Assembly (NCBI GenBank): GCA_029978085.1
Contig: JAPOJV010000010.1
Coordinates: 1 to 45,092, forward strand
Direction: 5' to 3'
Source of the DNA: a bacterium
GTDB taxonomy: Bacteria > Planctomycetota > Planctomycetia > Pirellulales > UBA1268
Length of the DNA stretch: 45,092 nucleotides
Below, piece by piece: positions 24,580-33,476 of this stretch; the stretch's first letter is position 1, and every line of letters begins with the position of its first letter. The notes beneath the pieces are model-generated. The model was not told the origin of the DNA and did no database searches. It saw nothing but the letters and a program-made list of their open reading frames with translations. The position numbers and the translations under genes were made by a program.

Positions 24580-27120
24580 ATGAAGTCATCGTGTGCCTGG
24601 CTCCTGGCGGTCATGGTCCTGCTGCCTGCGGCGGTCACGCGGGCCGACGACGCCGTGCCGAGCGTGGCGGCCGCCGGCAAGGTGTTCATCTCGGGTGTCG
24701 ACGAATCGTTCACGGCGGTTCGTGAAGCGGTCGAGCGGGCCAAGGCGAAGAGCGGTCGCGACTACCGTGTCGTGGTGGTGGATACGGCGGGCGCGGCGGG
24801 CGATGCCCGCGGGCTGCTCGACCGGATCGTGGCCGAATGGCGCCGCGATGACGAGAGCGGCTTCGATCCTGCAGCCGATGTGACGATCGTGCTGGCGGTG
24901 GGGGATCGCCGGATGGCGATGGACATGCCCTGGGCGCTCGAAGTGGGCAGCGGCCTCGATCGCGAGACGCTGGAGCGCGAGCTGATCCAGAAGGTGTTCG
25001 TGCCCCGCGCGAAGGATGGCCTCTACGACCAGGGACTCGCCGATCTCGTCGCTGCGACGGAGACCTGGGTGGCCACGCGAGCCGACGAGCAGAAAGCCCG
25101 CGCGGAGGCGGCCCGGGTGTTTCGGACCCGCACGCTCCCGATCGGGCTCGCGAGCATGGCCGGCGCCGGACTGCTCGGCACACTGGCCGTGCAGTGGGCC
25201 CGACACGGCCGGAAGCTGCGGCAGGCGCGGGAGAAGCTCGCCACGTTCAAGAGCGAGGTGGTGGCCCTCTCCGATCTGCTCGACGCCGAGCAGGAGCGGC
25301 ATCGCATGCTGCCGCACACAGACCCCGATTTCCAGACGCCGATGGAGGGCCAGACCCGCGCCGCGTATGACAACGTGCAATCGGCCATTCGCCGCTACCG
25401 CGAGCGGTGGCTGGGGCTGATGGACGTCTGGGAGAAGGCCCAGCAGACCGTCGACTCGGAGCGGTTCCTCGGCACGAAGGCATCCGACGAGGCGATCCGC
25501 CTGCTCGACTCGGCCGAGGCCCGACCGCCACTCGACGCCGTGGCCGGCGAATGCCGCAGCCCGCTCGACGTGCTCGAGCAGGCCCATGAAAAAGCCCGCG
25601 AGCTGGCCGCCTCGCTCGACACCGAGTCCGCCGCGGCTCAGGCGCGGCTCGATGGCCTGGCCGGCCGCGGCCGGTCGAGCGCGGTGTTCCAGCCGGCGCT
25701 CGCCGACATCGCACGAGTACGTGCGCAGTGCGCCGCCGAACTCGAGCGGGATCCGGTGGCCGCCCGTGGCCGCCTGGAGACAGCCACTGCCGCGCTCGCG
25801 AGTACGGTCGCCCATGTCGAGCAGATCGAGGCCGCCGACGACCGCCGCACGCGGGCCCTCGAGCAGACAGCCGCGGTGGAGGGGGAGGTGCGGCGCCGCC
25901 GGGCCGAGGGCTGGCTCCTGACGGAGCACGGCGCGAACCCCGACGACCGCATCACCGCCGCGCGACATGCCGGTGGTCTTGCGGCGCAGCTGCTCGATGC
26001 CGGCGAGACGACGGCCGCCCTCGTGCACCTGGAGCAGGCCGAGCGGCTCAATGCCGAGGCGGCCGCACTGGTGGAGAGCATCGTGGCCGCCCGGACGCGG
26101 GCCGAGGAGCTGCTGCCCACCTGTGCCGCGCGGCTCGAGGCGCTGGCCACGCGGCGGGCGGGCACGGCGCGGGCGATCGAGCACCTGGCCGCGTCGTACG
26201 CCGAGAGCTCGTGGGCCGACGTGGCAGACAATGTCGGCCGGGCCGACGAGGGGCTGGCCCGCGTCGAGCAGTTGATCCAAGAGGCCCGTGTGGCACTCGA
26301 GCCGGCGCGGCAGGAATACTTCCGCGCCGTCGCGCTCCTCGAAGAGGCGGTGCGGCAGGAGGACTGGATCGAGGGCTGCCACACGGCGGTCACCGACCGT
26401 CGCGCGGAGCTCGACGAATTGCGGGCCTCCGTGCCCGCGCGTCGGGACCATACCGGCGACCGCGTGGCCGCCCTCGAACGGCGACTGCATCGCCAGCAGA
26501 CCGACCGGGCCCGGGCCAACGAGCGGTGCCGCGAGGCCTCGCGGCTGCTCGACGTGGCCGGAACGGCACTGGCCGTCGCCCGGCCCGACCTGCGACAGGC
26601 GTCCCAGCTCGTGGAGGCGGCCGACGCCGCCGCCGCGCGGGCCGAGCAGTTTGCCGACGACGACGAGCGGCTGGCCCGCCAGGCCGCGGACGAAATCGAG
26701 GAGACCGACGCGCTCCTGCGGCGCGTGGCGGCCTGGTATGCGGAGGGGGTGCAGGCCGACGTCCGCGGCGCAGTCGCCGGCCTCGAGACCGCGCGGTCGC
26801 TGCTTGGCCGTCAGCGGTATGAAGATGCGATCAAAACCGCCGGCGAGGCGGCCCAGGCGGGCCGAGCCGCCTATGCCGCGGCCACGACCGAGGCGGAGCG
26901 GCGACGGCTCCGGCGGCAGCAGGAGATCCGTCGGCGGCAGCTCGAGGAGTCGTTCACGCGGATGTCGCGGGGGGCCGGACCGTGGGTGATCCAGCTGCCC
27001 GGCGGCATGTTCAGCGGCCCCGACCCGTGGCGATCGATGCAGTCGGGCCCACGACCCTCGGCGCCATCGAGCACGGCGGGCGGCGGCTGGTCGCGCGACA
27101 TCGCCCAGGTCGGCTGGTAG
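24580..27120 (+). CDS. TPM-domain membrane protein with long coiled-coil tail
   Basis: An 846-residue protein. A signal peptide (residues 1-22) is followed by a TPM domain (about 40-170: DYRVVVVDTAG, DVTIVLAVGDRRMAMD, YDQGLADLVAATE). TPM domains occur in photosystem-repair proteins and in bacterial membrane proteins of unclear role. A transmembrane helix (about 185-203: IGLASMAGAGLLGTLAVQ) places TPM outside. The remaining ~600 residues are helical, rich in Ala, Glu and Arg, consistent with extended coiled coil in the cytoplasm. The C-terminus turns basic (ERRRLRRQQEIRRRQLEESF) then Gly/Pro-rich. A long coil with a membrane anchor suggests a scaffold, but this is inference. Its stop abuts the convergent PDZ gene. 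Confidence 0.75.
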   Translation: MKSSCAWLLAVMVLLPAAVTRADDAVPSVAAAGKVFISGVDESFTAVREAVERAKAKSGRDYRVVVVDTAGAAGDARGLLDRIVAEWRRDDESGFDPAADVTIVLAVGDRRMAMDMPWALEVGSGLDRETLERELIQKVFVPRAKDGLYDQGLADLVAATETWVATRADEQKARAEAARVFRTRTLPIGLASMAGAGLLGTLAVQWARHGRKLRQAREKLATFKSEVVALSDLLDAEQERHRMLPHTDPDFQTPMEGQTRAAYDNVQSAIRRYRERWLGLMDVWEKAQQTVDSERFLGTKASDEAIRLLDSAEARPPLDAVAGECRSPLDVLEQAHEKARELAASLDTESAAAQARLDGLAGRGRSSAVFQPALADIARVRAQCAAELERDPVAARGRLETATAALASTVAHVEQIEAADDRRTRALEQTAAVEGEVRRRRAEGWLLTEHGANPDDRITAARHAGGLAAQLLDAGETTAALVHLEQAERLNAEAAALVESIVAARTRAEELLPTCAARLEALATRRAGTARAIEHLAASYAESSWADVADNVGRADEGLARVEQLIQEARVALEPARQEYFRAVALLEEAVRQEDWIEGCHTAVTDRRAELDELRASVPARRDHTGDRVAALERRLHRQQTDRARANERCREASRLLDVAGTALAVARPDLRQASQLVEAADAAAARAEQFADDDERLARQAADEIEETDALLRRVAAWYAEGVQADVRGAVAGLETARSLLGRQRYEDAIKTAGEAAQAGRAAYAAATTEAERRRLRRQQEIRRRQLEESFTRMSRGAGPWVIQLPGGMFSGPDPWRSMQSGPRPSAPSSTAGGGWSRDIAQVGW

Positions 27121-27984
27121 TCAGCGAATCTCGATCGGGGCGGCGTCGAGCCGGCCGATCTCGGCCACGGGCTTCGTCGCCGTCGGCCGCTCGAGGAGCC
27201 GCTCCATCTGTTCGACGCGGGCCCGCACCGCTCCGGGCATCCGGCTGCGGCCCTCCGGCGTGTCGATCGCGTCGTTGAACACGACGCGGCCTTTCGCATC
27301 GGTGACCACGAGCCGCTTCTCGTCGCTGGCGACGAGTCGGATCTGGTAGTCGGCATCCTGTCGCACGAGCGTCTCATCGGCGGCAGGCCGCGCCGGCCGC
27401 GGGCCGGCTGCCTGCGATGGCTGCGACGGCTGCGACTGCGACAAGAGCGAGAGCGTCGACGCCGTGGGCCGCAGCGGCGGCGCGGAACGGCCGCCGGCCG
27501 CGGGGCCGGCAGCTGATGCGACCGGCGCTGCCGGCGCTCCGAGCGGAAGCTCGATGATGCGGCCGGCTCGCAGCACATGGCAGGTGCAGGCCGCGCCGGC
27601 CGTCGCTTCGAGCAGGGCATTGAACTGCTCCGGGAGCACGAGCAGTTGGTCATCGAGCTTCACGAGCACGTCGTGCTGGCGGAAGCCGGCGCGGTGTGCC
27701 GGCGAGGTGGGTGTCACGTCGTCGACGACCAGGCCTGCGCCACGGTCGAGGGCAAGTTGCTGCCGCAGCACGGCCGAGGCGCGGGACAGCCGCAGTCCGA
27801 GATCACCAGCCGTCTGTGGCATTTCGACATCGCCCACCGGCTCGAGATGCGAGCGGCGGGCGGGCTGATCGGAATCCGCCGCTGCAGCGACAGTGGCGCC
27901 GGCCCACACGGCGGCGGTGAGGCCGGCCACGAGCAGGGCGTGCGGGTTGAATCGGGGGGCAGGCCTGAGGGCGAGCGTGTGCAT
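27121..27984 (-). CDS. Exported PDZ-domain protein
   Basis: A 287-residue protein with a signal sequence (residues 1-36: HALLVAGLTAAVWAGATVAAA). A PDZ domain follows at about 75-150: GAGLVVDDVTPTSPAHRAGF, then DVLVKLDDQLLVLPEQFNAL and VLRAGRIIELPL. A Pro/Ser/Gln-rich linker leads to a small C-terminal domain (about 215-285: YQIRLVASDEKRLVVTDAKG). No protease domain is present, so the PDZ presumably acts as a binding module in the periplasm. Start at ATG 27984 is chosen to place the signal peptide at the N-terminus. It ends next to the convergent TPM gene, and 285 bp separate it from the divergent gene at 28270. Confidence 0.7.
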   Translation of the reverse strand: MHTLALRPAPRFNPHALLVAGLTAAVWAGATVAAAADSDQPARRSHLEPVGDVEMPQTAGDLGLRLSRASAVLRQQLALDRGAGLVVDDVTPTSPAHRAGFRQHDVLVKLDDQLLVLPEQFNALLEATAGAACTCHVLRAGRIIELPLGAPAAPVASAAGPAAGGRSAPPLRPTASTLSLLSQSQPSQPSQAAGPRPARPAADETLVRQDADYQIRLVASDEKRLVVTDAKGRVVFNDAIDTPEGRSRMPGAVRARVEQMERLLERPTATKPVAEIGRLDAAPIEIR

Positions 27985-28269
27985 CTCGGTGTGATCCGCC
28001 GGTTCCGGAAGACGAGAGAGCGGGTATGTGACGCGCCGCAGGCTTTGACGCCAGAGGACCTTCGGAAGGGCGGCACGCCGCGCGGCAAGCTGGGGAAAGG
28101 ACGGCCGACTCGGCAAGCTGCGGCCGGCAGGGGAGCGAGGCGGCCCGGAGGAGTTCGTGGCGATGACAGCAGTCCGGAAGAGCCTGCTTCGATCGTCTCT
28201 CGCCGGGGTGTCGATACGACGGTCGAAGCGGACGAATGTCGGTCACTCACGGGCAGGGGGCAGCAGATC

Positions 28270-29307
28270 ATGGGCGTACGGCACAGCGGGATTCGGGGTG
28301 TGATGTTCACGGCGACGGCCTGCCTCGCCATGGCATCGGGCATGAGCCGTGCGGCCGAGAAGGCGCCGCTGCCCCCCGCCCCGAAGAAGCCGGTGCTCGT
28401 GCCGGGCACCGGCACGGTCGCGAAGAACGCCTACGACGACTTCGAGGACGAGAAGTGGAAGTGGTACTACAACCACCCCAAGAGCTCAGAGGAGCAGGAC
28501 AAGCGGATGCGCGGCCCGCTGGGCAAGAGCGTGAACGGCCGCTGGTTCGAGGGCCCCAAGCGGGGCACGCCCGACATGGTCAAGCGGATCGAGCTGCCGG
28601 CACCGGGGCTCGAAGGCAGCAGCTACGGCCTGCTCCTCGCCACGCAGCATGCCGGCATTCCGGGCCGCGTCACCTACCAGATGCAGCAGGATGACTTCGT
28701 CTTCAACATGAGCCGCGCGGCCGGCCGTGGCTTCTCGGTGGCCGACAGCCCCAGCGTGGTGACGCGGGTCTACATGCCGCCGTTCGACCAGTGGGAGAAC
28801 CGCACCGGCCCTTCGTTCGGCTTCCGCGCCGGCTGCTTCACCCACGCGATCATCACCGGCGACGACCATCCCGACGAGGGGAAGTTCGGCCTCGAGGAAT
28901 ACTGGCCTGGCATGTTCGTCTGCTACGAGAAGGCCAACCCCAAGAAGAACACCGAGCGGCAGGCCTACATCCGCGTCCGTGGCGGCCGCAATGGCGGCGA
29001 GATCCGCGGCCCGACGATCACGGAATCACAGCTCGGCTGGTGGACGCTCGGCCTCTCGTTCTCGCCCGACGGCATGGTGCACTACTTCGCGAGCGAGGGC
29101 GTGGACGACCTCACGATGGACGACCACATCACGTCGCAGTATCCCTACGGCTACCGCACGGAGTGGCTGAAGACGTTCTTCTTCAATGTCTGCTCCCACG
29201 ACGACGGCCGCACCTGGAGCACGCCCTGGGTGATCGACGACCCGAAGGTCTACTTCGTGAAGCGGCCCCAGATGGCGACGCAGCAGTCGCGGCCGACGAA
29301 GCGGTAG
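28270..29307 (+). CDS. Secreted protein of unknown function
   Basis: A 345-residue exported protein with a signal peptide (GVMFTATACLAMASGMSRAA, cleavage before EKAPL). The mature part begins with a short Pro/Lys segment and NAYDDFEDEKWKWYYNHPKS. It then runs as a single domain with many aromatic residues, including WENRTGPSFGFRAGCF, EEYWPGMFVCYE and a WSTPWVIDDPKVYF tail. The pattern suggests a beta-sandwich, possibly carbohydrate-related, but I do not recognise a family. Codon use matches the neighbours. It is divergent from the PDZ gene and 111 bp from the convergent SBF transporter. Confidence 0.65.
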   Translation: MGVRHSGIRGVMFTATACLAMASGMSRAAEKAPLPPAPKKPVLVPGTGTVAKNAYDDFEDEKWKWYYNHPKSSEEQDKRMRGPLGKSVNGRWFEGPKRGTPDMVKRIELPAPGLEGSSYGLLLATQHAGIPGRVTYQMQQDDFVFNMSRAAGRGFSVADSPSVVTRVYMPPFDQWENRTGPSFGFRAGCFTHAIITGDDHPDEGKFGLEEYWPGMFVCYEKANPKKNTERQAYIRVRGGRNGGEIRGPTITESQLGWWTLGLSFSPDGMVHYFASEGVDDLTMDDHITSQYPYGYRTEWLKTFFFNVCSHDDGRTWSTPWVIDDPKVYFVKRPQMATQQSRPTKR

Positions 29308-29418
29308 TCGCCGGCTGCGGGCCGGTACGAGTTCGCTCGCGGGCGGAGGACCGCCATGCTCGCGATCCTCGCACCGAGCCCTCCGCCTCCTGTTTCAAGC
29401 GGGGGGCGTGCGTCTGGC

Positions 29419-30342
29419 TCACGGCCGTGTCCGCCACCAGCCGGCGAGGAGGCTGCCCATCACCGAGTGGACGACGCTCGAGATGGCACACGGTACCGCC
29501 GTGAGTGGCTCGGCGGCGAAGTGCTTCTGGGCGAGGACGACGCCGAGGCCCGAGTTCTGCATGCCGACCTCGATCGAGATCGTGCGCGAGATCGGCCGAT
29601 CGAAGCGAAACGCCCGCGCGAACAGGGAGCCGACGCCGAAGCCGAGCGCATGGACGGCAGCGACCGCGGCGAGCAGTTGCAGGCCACTGGTGCGAATCGC
29701 GGCGGCGTTCTGCCCCACGATGCTCGCGCAGACCAGCGCGATCGTGACCACGCTCACCAGCGGCGCCACCGGCTGCACCGTCTGCACGACCCGCGGCAGG
29801 AAGCGGTTGATCGCCACGCCTGCCGCGACCGGCAGCACCACCACCTGGAGCGTCGAGAGAAAGAGGCCGAGGGCATCGACCTCCACGAGCCGGCCGGCCA
29901 GCAGCTTCACGAGCAACGGCGTGAGTACCACGGCACCGAGCGTGGAGCAGGTGGTCATCAGCACCGACAGGGCGACGTCGGCCCGGGCGATGTAGGTGAC
30001 GACGTTCGAGGCCGTGCCGCCGGGGCAGGCCGCCACGAGCATGATGCCCACGGCGAACGGCGTCTCCAGCCCGGCCGTCGTGGCGACGAGCCAGCCCGCC
30101 AGCGGCATGATCACAAACTGCGCCGCGAATCCGGCCGCGACGGCACCGGGCCGCGTGGCCACGCGGGCAAAGTCGCCAAGCGAAAGCGTGATTCCCATGC
30201 CGAGCATGATCACGGCCAGACCCACGACGATCGCCGGCCCACGAAACCAGACGAACCACGCCGGCTCGACGAGCGCCAGCCCGCAGGCCACGAGCACCCA
30301 CACGGGAAACGCATTCGCCAATAGATCGAGCGTGCGTCGCAT
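29419..30342 (-). CDS. SBF/bile acid:sodium symporter-family transporter
   Basis: A 307-residue membrane protein with about nine or ten helices. It has the family's hallmark segments: VIMLGMGITLSLGDFARV, PLAGWLVATTAG, VAACPGGTASNVVTYIARAD and ISIEVGMQNSGLGVVLAQKHF. The conserved ECxxG-like and PGGxxSN motifs form the sodium and substrate sites. Bacterial members carry organic anions such as pantoate or keto acids; the substrate is not predictable. The start at 30342 gives a short N-terminus before the first helix. The NTF2-like lipoprotein gene ends 18 bp upstream on the same strand. Confidence 0.9.
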   Translation of the reverse strand: MRRTLDLLANAFPVWVLVACGLALVEPAWFVWFRGPAIVVGLAVIMLGMGITLSLGDFARVATRPGAVAAGFAAQFVIMPLAGWLVATTAGLETPFAVGIMLVAACPGGTASNVVTYIARADVALSVLMTTCSTLGAVVLTPLLVKLLAGRLVEVDALGLFLSTLQVVVLPVAAGVAINRFLPRVVQTVQPVAPLVSVVTIALVCASIVGQNAAAIRTSGLQLLAAVAAVHALGFGVGSLFARAFRFDRPISRTISIEVGMQNSGLGVVLAQKHFAAEPLTAVPCAISSVVHSVMGSLLAGWWRTRP

Positions 30343-30360
30343 GCGTCGGGAGCCGACCGG

Positions 30361-31422
30361 CTACTGGCTGCGAGCGGTGCGGGTGAATTCGCAGGCCGGA
30401 GGCAGGAGTTCGGCCAGCGCATCGGACGAGCACCGGACGACGAGGCCGTCGACGCCCACCCGTTCCAGCGTGCACACACACTCCACACCCTCGTCACGGC
30501 CGCGTCCCTCGACCCGCACCGTCCAGCAATCGCCCGCCTTCGTCCAGGTGGCTTCGGCGAAGCCGCCGGTCGACGTGAAGATCCACGACCGGACCACCTG
30601 CCGCTCGGGATCCCAGCCGATGATCTCGGTGAGCTCGCGGGGACCCGAATTGTCGGCGGGCAGGAGGCCAGGGATGCGAGTGTCGCCGGCGGCCGGCAGG
30701 CTCTCCGGTGCCTGATCGGGCCGCACCGCATGACTACGGACGATGAACGCCCGCCCCGCGCTCCAGAAGCATTGCGTGCTCGCCGTGACACCCTCACCGA
30801 CGTCTTCCCAGGCTCCGAGCAGCCAGGCGAGGTCGTCGAGCGGCCGAACGGCCGCGTCTCCAGCTTCCGGCGCGGGCAGCGGCGACTCCCGCAGGCTCTC
30901 CACGAGCCAGCGGCCGTCCTGCTTGACGACCACCGCGGAGAACCGGCTGGCGGCACTGCCGCCGTCGGTGAACCCGAGCCGCGTCTGACCATCCACCACC
31001 GCCACGTCGTGCCGCACCGGCCGCACGCTGGCGACGTCGATGTCGATCGTGGCGTCGGCATCGGTGGCAAAGAGGGCCGCAAACACGTCGCGAACGGCAG
31101 TCCGGCCGGCCGTCACTTCGCCCGACGCGAGATCGACGCTCTCGCCGCTATCGGCCCAGTGGGCGGCGACCGCCGCGGAATCATGCCGGTTGAAGTCGCG
31201 CAGGTAGCCGGCGAGCATCGCACGAACCTCGGCGGCAACGTCTCCGGTAACCTCCGGACGGGCCGCTGCGACCGCGGCGTCGGCGACGCGAAACGGCCGC
31301 GGCGGCGAAATCACCTGGGGCACGGCCGCAGCTGGACGAGCCGCCACCGGCACCGTCTCGACCGTCTTCCCAGCCGAACAGCCAACCAGAACCACAACCG
31401 CAAGCAGACTCATCCGCCGCAT
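30361..31422 (-). CDS. Lipoprotein with SnoaL/NTF2-like domain
   Basis: A 353-residue protein. A lipobox (LAVVVLVGCS, Cys15) marks a lipoprotein. The central part (about 65-185) matches SgcJ/DUF4440-type NTF2-like domains: LAGYLRDFNRHDSAAVAAHW, then SGEVTAGRTAVRDVFAALF and VVKQDGRWLVESLRES. The C-terminal half (about 200-350) resembles a lipocalin-like domain (PLDDLAWLLGAWEDVGEG, ELTEIIGWDPERQVVRSWIF), as in DUF1579-like proteins. Planctomycetes often have this combination; the function is unknown. ATG 31422 is used because it starts the signal; 31413 is an alternative. Confidence 0.72.
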   Translation of the reverse strand: MRRMSLLAVVVLVGCSAGKTVETVPVAARPAAAVPQVISPPRPFRVADAAVAAARPEVTGDVAAEVRAMLAGYLRDFNRHDSAAVAAHWADSGESVDLASGEVTAGRTAVRDVFAALFATDADATIDIDVASVRPVRHDVAVVDGQTRLGFTDGGSAASRFSAVVVKQDGRWLVESLRESPLPAPEAGDAAVRPLDDLAWLLGAWEDVGEGVTASTQCFWSAGRAFIVRSHAVRPDQAPESLPAAGDTRIPGLLPADNSGPRELTEIIGWDPERQVVRSWIFTSTGGFAEATWTKAGDCWTVRVEGRGRDEGVECVCTLERVGVDGLVVRCSSDALAELLPPACEFTRTARSQ

Positions 31423-31837
31423 GATCTCACCCTCCGTGATGAAGCCCAGCACGACAGGCCACATGATACAAGCGGCAACCAATCGGCCACAACGACGGAG
31501 GCGAGCCGACTGCATCACGATAGGGGCGAGCCGGTCGGGGGTCGCGCGCAGCCGCCGGTGAATTTTGACTGCCAGAGTTGGCACACCACATCAGTTGAGC
31601 ATGAGACGTCACAATCCGCCGGCGGCGAGCACGTGCCCCCGACTGGCGGTTTACCTCGGTCGGCGTGGGTTCGGGGCTGCCCATGCCCCGTCGCCGGACA
31701 CTCGCTACGGACATCCTGTCCTTCGCTCGCTCGGATGCCGCCTTCGCTTCGCCATCCTGGCTGCGCTCGGCGGCATACGCCGGCTCCTGGGGCACGGGCA
31801 GCCCCTCACAGCCGTATTGAGGTTTGGTTCGACGGCT
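31423..31837. other. 415-bp intergenic region holding the second structured repeat
   Basis: No supported gene lies here. From 31665 to 31809 it contains the second copy of the structured repeat (listed separately). The stretch 31423-31660 should hold the promoter of the leftward lipoprotein gene, but I see no convincing -35/-10 pair. A reverse-strand frame of 122 codons spans the repeat and is rejected as a gene. The 28 bp right of the repeat lead to the stop of the acetylesterase gene. Confidence 0.6.
31665..31809. repeat. Structured repeat element, copy 2
   Basis: Aligns over its whole length with 21095-21240. Terminal arms are 31673-31697 and 31780-31805. Position 5 of the outer stem is a T-A pair in copy 1 (GGGGTTGCCC / GGGCAACCCC) and a C-G pair here (GGGGCTGCCC / GGGCAGCCCC). 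The inner hairpin is GGGCA/TGCCC in copy 1 and GGACA/TGTCC here (31709-31721), again a paired change. Flanking genes are on the reverse strand, whereas copy 1's are on the forward strand, so insertion orientation relative to transcription differs. This fits a mobile imperfect palindrome more than an operon-specific regulator. Confidence 0.75.
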
Positions 31838-33310
31838 TTACTTCGCGTCGATCGTCACGCCGGGGAAGTCATCGGTGCGGAATGGCGTGAGCGGCAGGCC
31901 GGCCGCCGAATACATGTTGCAGACCGGGTTGTCGGCCCAGGCGTAGCGAACCGCGACCGGATCGGTGACCGCCTCGCTCGACACCTCGATCCGGCCGTCC
32001 GGCAGGATCGACGCCTTGGCGGCCACGAACTTCCGGTCGGCACCAGCGATCGTGAAGCCGATCGGCTCGGCGACGTCGAAGGGACGCCAGCCGGCCGCAC
32101 CGCCGGAGACGTTGTCGAACGAGAGCACGATCTTCGAGCCCTGCTTCTCCATCGACGTGTAGAGCGGGCTGCGGCAGGCGATGCCCGGCAGCTTGTAGGT
32201 CTCGGCGAGCGCCCAGCGGGCGAGCCGCTTGGCGACGTCTTGCTTGTTCTTGGGGTGGATGTCCTTGCCCTCGCCGATGTCGATGATCACCGCCTCGCCC
32301 GTGGCAGGCAGCGCCTTCATCGTCATGGTCTGAGCCTCACGCAGCTCGGCCCAGTCACTCTCGGCCGGCTCGGACTTCTCGGCTTTGAAGTCGGCCAGCT
32401 GCACCCAGTAGAAAGGGAAGTCGCCGAGGCCCCACTCCTCCCGCCAGGTCTTGATCATGAAGGGAAAGAGTTCGCGGTATTGGTAGGCGCGGCCGGCGTT
32501 CGATTCGCCCTGGTACCAGATCGCCCCCTTGATGCCGTAGCCGATCGAGGGCGTGAGCACGCCCGAGTGGATGTTGCCGGGCCGGGCGTTGCCTCTCATC
32601 TGCCCTTCATTCGGCTTCTCCGCCGACTCCAGCTTCGTCCACCGCTCGTGGATCGCCTTGAGCGTGGGATGGGCGGCGAGCTTCTCACGCTTCACCCAGG
32701 CGTCGGCGGCACTACCGCCCCAGGCATTGTCGATGAGGCCCACCGGCACACCGAGCGTCTGGTGGAGCTGGCGACCGAAGAAGTAGCCAACGGCCGAGAA
32801 GTCGCCGACCGTCTCGGGAGAGCAGGCCGCCCACTTGCCGTTGAAGTTCCACTGGGGCTCCTGCGTGCCGACCTGCGGCACCGAGACGAGACGGATGTTC
32901 GGAAAGGTCGCGGCCGCCTTCTCGATATCGGGATCGTTGGACTGGTTGACGCTCCACTGCATGTTCGACTGGCCGGCGCAGACCCAGACCTCGCCGATGA
33001 GCACGTCGTTGAAGGCGACCTCGTTCTTGCCCTTCACCTTCAGCGTGTGCGGGCCGCCGTACTCCTGGACCGGATCGAGGAACACGTGCCAGGTGCCGTC
33101 GGCCGCGGCCGTGGTCGAGTGGCTCTGGCCCCCGAGCGTGACCGTCACCGCCTCGCCCGGATCGGCCTTACCCCACACCCTGTTCTTGATGCCCTGCTGC
33201 AGGACCATGTGGTCGCCGAACATGTTGTTGAGCGACACGTCGGCAACGGCGGGCACGGCGACGAGGATCGCGACGGCCAGCCAGGCGGGGGCGACACGTG
33301 GGCGGAACAT
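31838..33310 (-). CDS. Sialate O-acetylesterase-like SGNH esterase
   Basis: A 490-residue exported enzyme. Signal peptide at residues 1-23 ([14 protein letters not shown]). The motif [12 protein letters not shown] (about 105-116) contains the nucleophilic Ser of GQSNM, the hallmark of the family. [12 protein letters not shown] and [20 protein letters not shown] supply the downstream block and the catalytic His in DIHP. An N-terminal Ig-like beta domain (about 25-100) and a C-terminal beta domain complete the usual layout. Members remove acetyl groups from sialic acids or from plant and algal polysaccharides; in planctomycetes the latter is likelier. ATG 33310 is chosen for the signal peptide. 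Confidence 0.9.
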   Translation of the reverse strand: MFRPRVAPAWLAVAILVAVPAVADVSLNNMFGDHMVLQQGIKNRVWGKADPGEAVTVTLGGQSHSTTAAADGTWHVFLDPVQEYGGPHTLKVKGKNEVAFNDVLIGEVWVCAGQSNMQWSVNQSNDPDIEKAAATFPNIRLVSVPQVGTQEPQWNFNGKWAACSPETVGDFSAVGYFFGRQLHQTLGVPVGLIDNAWGGSAADAWVKREKLAAHPTLKAIHERWTKLESAEKPNEGQMRGNARPGNIHSGVLTPSIGYGIKGAIWYQGESNAGRAYQYRELFPFMIKTWREEWGLGDFPFYWVQLADFKAEKSEPAESDWAELREAQTMTMKALPATGEAVIIDIGEGKDIHPKNKQDVAKRLARWALAETYKLPGIACRSPLYTSMEKQGSKIVLSFDNVSGGAAGWRPFDVAEPIGFTIAGADRKFVAAKASILPDGRIEVSSEAVTDPVAVRYAWADNPVCNMYSAAGLPLTPFRTDDFPGVTIDAK

Positions 33311-33476
33311 GGGCTGCGTCTCCAGAAGGGATTGCCGCTCCGGGGCGAAACGGCGGCCGTCAGAATAGCCGCGGCCCTGGGCGAGGAAAACCAGGCACCG
33401 CCGTTGTGCCCGAGCGTTTTCGTCTTTGCCCGCAGGGTGGGTATCGTGTCGTTCGACCCCACGCCAGGAGCCCGCC

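Noticed and set aside
31427-31795. 122-codon reverse frame across the repeat, with a similar frame (reverse) at 21080-22273
   Set aside because: Both share peptides such as EPAYAAERxQD only because the DNA repeat is shared; length and flanks differ, and substitutions preserve stems rather than codons.
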